Below are positions 27,101-36,100 of a DNA stretch of 64,000 nt, in pieces. Under the pieces are notes generated by a model. It was not told where the DNA came from. It worked only from the letters and a program-made list of their open reading frames with translations, and made no database searches. Positions within the stretch are counted from its first letter, which is position 1; each line of letters begins with the position of its first letter. A program made the position numbers and the translations under genes. The stretch comes from Uloborus plumipes. Its lineage: Eukaryota > Arthropoda > Arachnida > Araneae > Uloboridae. The DNA lies in NCBI GenBank assembly GCA_038373865.1, contig JAXGGA010002334.1, positions 1-64,000 of the forward strand, in the 5' to 3' direction.

Positions 27101-30100
27101 GCGTAATAAAATATTTCAAAGAATAATAATAACTGCAGCAATCAAAGGAAACTTACATTCTTGTTGGAATTTGTCGATTTCGATGCAGAGTCCTCTCTGG
27201 TGCTCCGGGTCCAGTCGGTTGCCGAGCTCGTCGTACTTGGGTCCGAGGAAGATTCGAACGGTGGCTTGTTTGGGGCCTCCAGTTTGATTATCTACGCTGA
27301 TGTTGAATGTGAAAGGTTCGTGATCCAGGTGATGATAGCGTACCTGGAATCAAAGCATGGTTAGCTGATTTTGAGTTTAAAATTCCAACATCTTTTAGTA
27401 AAAAATGAATTTAGATTTCATGCTGTTTAAAATCGGATGCAATCAGATTTCTATTTTAAGAAGACCATCCAGAAAACTTGTGAATCTAGTCAATAAAGAA
27501 ATCACGTACTCATAGAAACATTCCTTGAGTGCTTTTTCGTGACTCTTTTAGAATACGAAGCCAATTTCCATCAGAAAAAAAAAATCAGAAGTCAATCATT
27601 AGTTACATTATTTATTAAATATTGTTTAGCGTTTACTCTTTGAATCAGTGAAATAGCGTCTGAGCGTAAATATTGTAATTTTTACTTAACTTAAATTCAG
27701 AAGTTTTAGTGAGAGAATTAATAAAATATATTGAAGAACTTTAAGATGCTAATATGCTATCAAGCTTGATTTGAAAAATATTAATAAGTACTACACTACA
27801 AGATTAGTTATTATCTCGTTCAAAGGTGCACCGTACGAATAGCAAATTTTATTAAAGAAAACATATTTAGTTACGTGAGAAGCTAGTATTTTCCCCGAGT
27901 ACGTAGGTATAAAAGCGTGATGAGAGTTTCCAGACACTTTAATTCGAAATAAACTACTCTTAATCTTACCTTGACTGAATGTGTAGTTCCGAAATCGATG
28001 CCATGAGTGAGTTCCAGTTCTTCGGTTTTCATGAAAGTGGTGACGAGGTTTGGCAGCTTAGCGTTCACTGTTACATTAACAACTTGGACGCCTGGGAACT
28101 CGAGCTGCAAAGCAAAACAATGTTAGATTTGAAGCCATGATAGATTGGAAGAGCAAAGAGACACGCAGTTAAATTTGGAAAGCAAAGCAGATATGAACGG
28201 AAGTTTGGGGGAAAACCTTTTGGAAAACTGATTCTGGCTGAAACGAGCTAATGCATCCAGAACTCTTTTGGCTCAATTTTAATACAGGGAGCTCAAAAGA
28301 TAATGAGGCTGGAAATCATTACAACAGCAAATCTTATAACAAATGCACCAAAACACTAATGCAACTTCCAATAGTATCTACGAGAAAACTGAGAAAGATA
28401 AAAACTGAAATGGGGAACGCTTGTTTCCTACTAGGTAACACATTCCTCTCGTTCTTTTTATCTAAAACTCATTTAATACCCTCGAGTTATGCCAAAACCA
28501 AGAAATCGGGTACATTTTGAGCTAGAGTCGAGACTTGTGCACACATATTCAGTATAACTTTGGGAAGACCAAGAATAGTTTTTGTACACGTTTGAGAAAC
28601 ATATGGTTGAGTTGCTCTGAATCTAGGATATATCATTGTTTCCTTCTTGTGTGATATATATACTATGCAAAAAAAATCCGGTTAAACGGCAGTTCATGAA
28701 AAATAATCTATAACGGCACTTGAGTTGACTATTTGCCTGCCCATGGTAAAATAATCAAAGTGGAAAATTTACACAGAAATTTCTTCTCTTATTAACCCTT
28801 TTTGACAGGAAGGCCAGCATCAAAAGTTGATCTTCTAAGCTTGATATTGCACAAATCACTGAATTGAATTTCTAGCTTTGTTATAACATGCATCACGCAC
28901 TCCTTGCTTCATATGAATTTATTTTTACTCTTAAAACGGTTCTATTAGCTTATTTCAGTTTTGATAACCGATTAACATCTTTAAAACGGAGTATTAAAAC
29001 CTTTTTTTTTATAATACTTTCTCGTAAAAGGTGAAGGGAAAAAATGCATTGAAAGAGCTCTTAACATACCGTGAAAATATCGTTAAAATTAAAACAAAAC
29101 AAACAAAAAGAAGTTCAAAAACGAATGAAAATAATATATGAACAAACATTTTTTTTAATTAATTTTTACACAGAGTTATGAGTGAGGAATTGTGCGCAAG
29201 TGCGAATTTCTTTTTGGTTTCGATAAACAGAAAAAGAAGTTGTTCATAAACGCTGAAATGCAATGCATCGCTTGCAATTTAAATACATTTTTATACTTAC
29301 TTGCTCCTTAGTGTAAGGTTTCAGTGTGTGTTTATATTCCTGGAAAATGTTGTCAATGAATCTGTGGTACCTGTAGAAAATCGGGTCACGAAGGGATGTT
29401 GAAGTATCACTCATGACTCCAGGGTTTTCCTAAAGCAGGGAAAAGTTCAAAGAATAGTTAAAACATGTAAATGCTTTTAACATAGACATCAAGTCAATTT
29501 TTGGTACGTAAAATAGTGAATTTAATGTTATCAGAATTACTCCTAGAAATATTTGAGTTATTAGGAGCAGCTTATCTTCTTATCCATTTATTTTATATCT
29601 CCTTTTGTTCTTTAATATTTCAAGGCTCTATTTTTACGCAACTGGTAGTTGACAGTGCAACTAGCAGTTGACTGCACAAGTAGTTGACATTTATAAAACT
29701 GAAAGGTAAGCATTGCAAATTTAAACTCAAATTTATAATCTTTATTAATTAAAGAAGAACCTAGCAAAGAACTGATTGCGTTTTTAATCAAAATTATTAA
29801 ACAGTGCTTAAACTAGCAATGCTTACCTTTCAGCAAAAGCGGTTATCACACGTAGGAAAATTCATTCCACGCAATGCCCAACGCAACCCCAACTTTAACT
29901 CTTCAGTCAACTTCTACCAAAAAACAAATGTATGCTATGCTATTTTTGGCAGGTAGTTGAATGAAAAGTTGAAGTTGCGGTTGAATTGGGAGTTGGGATG
30001 AACGAATTTTATTTTAACATTTTCATCGCTTGACTTAAATTTAAATATTGTAGTATAGTTCGTTCCAGAAGATAAAACCCCACTGCGAAATAAGTTGTGC

Positions 30101-33100
30101 ATTACAACGTTGTTCTCTGCATGAACTTTAAATTGCACTCACATTAAATCGGCCATCAGGATCGGTGATTTTTGCCATCATGACATGTCCCCAGTTGTGC
30201 AAGCTTCCGTAGAAGAGTTTATTTTTGGATTCGTAACTGGATTCGACAATGGCTCCGAGGATATCGACACCGTTCTCTTCAGTCAAAGGAATCTGTTGGT
30301 GGTTCTCGTCCTCGACGTAGCCGATGTGGATAGCCTCGATGATACGCTCTCTCCAACGGATCATGTCTTGAACATCGACATCCTTCAAGTCGTGAAGTCG
30401 GAAGCCCTCGGGCCTGGAGGCATACTGCAGACCACTGACCAGGGAGGTCAAGTGAGCGGAGTAACCTTCCAGCTCTTCTTCGAAGTTATGGAAAGGAATC
30501 ATTCGACGCATACCGTTGGACAAACGTTCGCAATCGTACCTTTAAAATCAAAATCCTGTTAAACTTGAATGGAAAAGCATGTAATAACGTTCATGCACTC
30601 TTCGTCATGTGAATTTTTCAAATTTCTCAACTAATTTTTGATTTATCGAAATTTACACAACCTTATTCTCAAAATTACATTTTATTTTTGTAAAATGACA
30701 ATGCATAAAAACTCCCAATATAGCTCAAGTTAGAAATTAAATTACTTGTAATAACATCTCGGAGACATCAAAGAATCTGTAAAAGCTCATAAAATGAATA
30801 AATGACTTCTTAGAAATGTAAAAGCGACTATTATGGCATATGAATGAATGACGCCTGAAAGGCATCAGTCGACAATGGCATTAGAAATGAATGACGATTC
30901 GGAGATGTCTAAATGTCTACTATAGAAAATGAAATGAATGACATCTTCAGGTGTCATTGTATGCCAAGAGGTGAAAGTTATTACAAAGTTGTCAAAACTA
31001 AAAGTGATTTCATTAGCATATCTTGGCAAACATTAATGTATTTATAGTTCAGCTCTTCACTGAACAGTAACATACCATCATGTACTGTACAAATAACCGA
31101 AAGCAGTTTTAACGTTTGCTGCGTTATGTTGCTGTATTTTAACAACTTATTAAGTAACAAATTATAGCAGTTAATGAAATATTTGTCAAACTATTATAGA
31201 TAGACTGGCAGGATATGGTAGTTGATGTTTGATTAAGGCGAAGTCTTACGTTTCCAAATTTAAGTAATTTAGTACGTTTCGTTACTCCATTTTACTCTCT
31301 TTACGTTTTCACTAAAGCCATGGCTTCTTCTTCTGGCTCCATGCCGTTTGGTGAAGGAAATAAAAGTTTAATAACATAAAGTGAAGAAGTGTCAAAACTA
31401 CGCACCTGGCGCACATCTGCTGGTGCATGTAATAGAAAAGTTCTCCTTTTCTGTCTTTATGTTTGCCCATGACCTCAGGCCTCCAGGTGGCGGGATAGAC
31501 GATGTGCCAGTGCCAATGGTGAGCATTAGTTTCCACATCTTCTCTGAAGTAACTCATTCTATATTCAGGATCTAGGATGTTGCCTGTTGATTCGATTTCG
31601 ACTACAATGTCCTGCAAAAGAACAAGTCAATAAATGTAATACGAATGTTGAATGTAGTTATGTCATAGGGTAGTGTTAAATATTTCTTTGATTATTTTCA
31701 TGTAGTCTCAGACAACGTGTTCAATTATGATAGTGATACTCGCCCTTTATGTTATAACTGGGAGATCGATTGGATGTGAGAAGTAAGAAATCTCAATGTG
31801 AAATAGAATGATAGAAAGAGAGAGACTGCAAGAGAAATTATGATATCTTTGTCCACTATAAAAAGTAAGTGCTCTGCTATAAGAACTACTATAACCAGTG
31901 AATATTCAGAGAATATTCTAAAGTTTTTGCATTTGTTTCAGAATAACCACTTCACGTACAATAACGTCTCGAAGACATCAAAGAGTCTGTAATCGTACAC
32001 GGAATGGATGATCTGTTACGACACTTATAATGAATAAATGAATGACTTATCGGAGACCTCAAAAAGTCTGTAACGTTACATAAAATTAATGATCTGCAAT
32101 GCGCTCAAGTGAAAGGACGTCTCAGCAATCTCAAAGAGTGGATAATAGAATATCAAATGAATGATCTGCAATGTCATTCGAAATGAATGTCGTCTCACAG
32201 TGACGTAGGAACTTTGTATAAACAGTGGGAGCCCGGCGCAATGCCGGATCTTTGCGCTTGCTGGGGGATGGAGGGGGGGGGGCAAACACATTTTTAGCCC
32301 CTTTACACGAAATCAATTAAGAAGTTATAAATGTTCAAATAACACTTTTTGTGAATAAAAGGAATTTAAAAAAATTGCTAATATATCTTTTCCTAGAAAG
32401 ACAAGTTTAACTACACTTTTGAATTTTTAATATGAGCTTAGTTTAGCTGGAATATTTGCTCAGAGATAGGAAATCTCATATTTCTCGAACGGGAAAATTC
32501 CAAATGGTACCTTTAAAAAATAACTTTTGACGATTTTTAGTGACATTGCGTGAATTTCCTAGGAAAAGTAGATCACACATTTGAAAGCAGGTTTGAGGAA
32601 AAATGTGCTACAGAATGTTGCAAAAAGAAAATTTTCCGGGGGAGCTGAGCCGGTCTGAAATATTCCGGGGGGAGCCAGAGCTCCCACAGCTCCCCCGGTT
32701 CCTACGCCCCTGTCGTCTCAGAGACATCTAAGTCATCAGTGGCATATGAAATGAATGATGTCTCCTAGATTTTATTGCGTGTCGAGAGATTCAAGCTATA
32801 GTAAAGTTATTGTGACTATAGTGAATTTATCGAGAACTGATAGAGGAAATAAACGAAGCAGTGTGGCACTTGGCGATACCGTTGTCTGTTGAGGCCCAGG
32901 GAAGTTGAGAACAGTGCAAGCAGATAAGCCAAATGTCTATGAACAGAATCGCCAATCCCACGAGTAAATTATGTAGGTGAGGAGCAACCCTCTCTGTTTA
33001 CTTCCGCTATCCCTTCTCCCTGAATTGTGATTTTACTGTCTGTTTGCGTATTGTGCGCCTGGGAGCCACGACGCTTCCATCTGAAAACGGGGAGATAGGT

Positions 33101-36100
33101 TTAGGATGCGCACTACCCGATGCCTTCAGCTTTTGTTCGCTTACTACTTCCTCGTTGCTTTTCCCCCCTATTTCGAGAAAGTCCGAAGAGACTTGGCGCG
33201 TGCGCAGATGTCTCGGAGGTCGCACGAAAAAATTTTAGACAGTATTACTGTATCAAAGGGGATTGAGAAATGTGTCTGACAGTTTTGGACACTTTTATAG
33301 TGTTGATGTGTGAGGCTTTACCTTGTCTGGATGATTCTGGACTTCTTTGAGAGCGAGGATGATGGTCTCGCTGGGGACAAATCTGTCAGGGAAGATTTCC
33401 TGGATCGGAGGCACCGTCACTCCTCGGCAATCTGCCCTGTGCAAGATGGCCACAGAAGCAGCGTACACGAACAGACCCTCATTGACGAAGGAACGAGCTT
33501 GTTTGGCCAGATTCATGAAGTCATCGAAGTCCTTGGCAGCTGCACATAGAAAGCACTTATCAGGTCAACAATACAATACAGTTTGTTGTATCGCGCTTGT
33601 CGGGGGACAACTGAAAAACGTGATATATCCGAAAACGCTAAATAACCGAGGTTATAAAAAGTAACGTGCAAATTAGTGACATGTACAGCTACTAAAAGGT
33701 TGTTATATCTGAATGTTCGGACAATTTTCTTAACGCAAAGAAAAAAAAAATTAGCTTAGCAATTGCAATCGTTTAAAATATTCCTATAATTTTATCTTGG
33801 AATACGAATCGAAAATTGCAGTAAGTTTAGATGTATGGAAAGCAAAGCAGATATGTTCACTAAATAAAAGAAAAAAAAGTACTTTTTTCTGAGAATGATA
33901 GTTTTTTTCTGCTAATATTTTTGGAATAAAATCAAGTTTGTTTAAATAATGATTTTTTTTTTAAATTGTTTATCATGAATAATACATCTACACAATACTA
34001 AGACTGATTTGGCTATTCAGTTTAAGTTAAAAAGGGAAAAGTTGTTTTGAATAAAACATATAGATTTTTAAACCTTCGATGTCAATAAATTAAAAAAAAA
34101 AAAAAAAAAAAAAACGCAACGTATTTCAATTAGGAACAATAAGTTCAAGTCCGTATTACTGCTGTTGTTACTACTTTAACTTATTTCTTAAAACGCATTA
34201 GAAGTGACAGTAAAGCTATTCAACTATCCTACTAATTGAATAATTAATTTCTATTTGATTAATTAATAAACGAGTAAACAACTTCTACGCAATAACTTCC
34301 TTTAAACATGCATATTAATAATTATGCATCACTGGGAAGGTGAATCTAGATACAATGTTTTTACACATTTTTCTCTTTTTATTTTTTATCATTTTTTATT
34401 TCTTTTTCTTTTATTTTTGTACTTTAGTTATATTATAAAAACACATTTGTTTGATTTATGCTAAAAATAAAGCATTTTTTTTTATTTAACTTCAAATTTT
34501 AATATTTTGGTAATATTTGTTCGGTTAGTAAATAAATGGGATTAGAAATACAGTACTCCTCAAAACTGAATTTTTAGTTTCTGTAAAATGATATCAAGCC
34601 TACGCTGCTATTACAACAACTTACTTAAATTCACGCACCTTAAAAAACTAAACTAAAACAGCACTGAGTTTTTAGGATGTAAATACTAAAAATCGTTAGA
34701 AACGTTTAATAGTAAAGGATTTGTAATAAATTAAATCAATTTAGTAAGAAAGTATGAGATATTAAAATGCCTAAAAGTCTCACGTGGAGTTGAAAAATGA
34801 AATTACTGGAGATATTGCTGCAGTTACGGCTTATTTCAAGAATTGGCTCCTTATTTTAATGTGCATCACATCTCTTATTTTTATTATCTTATCATAAATT
34901 TTCTATTAACATAAAGTTATGCCCCTTTACAATAATTCTAATTACAGAATAAAGTAGGACATTCAAATGCACTACATTCCATGTTTCAGAAGCAAATTTT
35001 TAGTCTTTAAAACAAATTTTGGTGTCAACATATTTGACATTTTTCCCAGTAGTAAAAGAGTAAAAATTAAATTGTTTACGGAATACGACCTCGTAGCTCT
35101 TCATTAAAAATAAAAAAATTAAAAATTGTTTTAGTTACTGACATAGAGTTTACTGAAAAATTCCTCATTTATATTGTTTCATGGGAGAGGATTACGAAAG
35201 AAATCGGATACTTTTTAGACAAAAAAAATTATCTTTTCACTAAGGAGTTGACGCTGATTCGTCTCTTGTTGTAGAAAAAACTCTACCTTAAACGTAAAGA
35301 TTTCGCCATCGCATTTTAAATCAGATAAGGTATTTAACCATCAATGATTTATTACAATATATATTCTGCCTGAAAGGATGGTTTAAATATTGAAATCTCA
35401 ATATTGAACTGCATGTTTAAATTTGGCCAATTTAATCTTCTAAAATGCTATGGGAAGAAAATTGAGGTCTGTTTTTGCCTATTATCAATTAGGTAGACTT
35501 AGATTAATTCAGTGTTCAACTTAATAATAACTGCCCTTATATTGATGAAAAATGAAAATGGATTTATTTTTTTAGAATTTCCTGCATGTACGTTTTGTTT
35601 AGATTTGCACGCTTGAGAATAATTATTTCTTGTAATTTTATGACAAGCAAACAATTACTACTTAAACTGTCGGGTAGCTTTACAATGTTTAACAATAATT
35701 TAAGACATCGGACGGTAGATTATTCGTTGAATTTGCAGTTAAACCCAAGTGTTTCTAAATGGTTTTCTATATATATAAAAGAAAGTCGTGTTAGTTACAC
35801 TACTTATAACTCAAGAACGGATGTACCGATATGGCTAAAAATTGGTGGGTAGGTAGCTTAGAGCCAGGAGACGGACATAGGCTATAATTTATGTGTGACA
35901 GTTATATAAATAGAAAAACTGTCTTATTGACTAAGCCTTTTTACTAAGCCTTTTTTGACACCTCCATGGCTGAGCGACATAAAGCACACGTTCTGGCAGC
36001 TTCCGATGCGCAGTAAACAGGTTGTAAGTTAGCGGTGCGTTGAATGTTATTTGGCTTTTTTGTAAAGTAAATCTATATATAAAAAAGAAAGTCGTGTTAG

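Noticed and set aside
30185..30562. 125-codon plus-strand frame opposite hemocyanin exon 4
   Set aside because: Antisense shadow of a well-supported coding exon.
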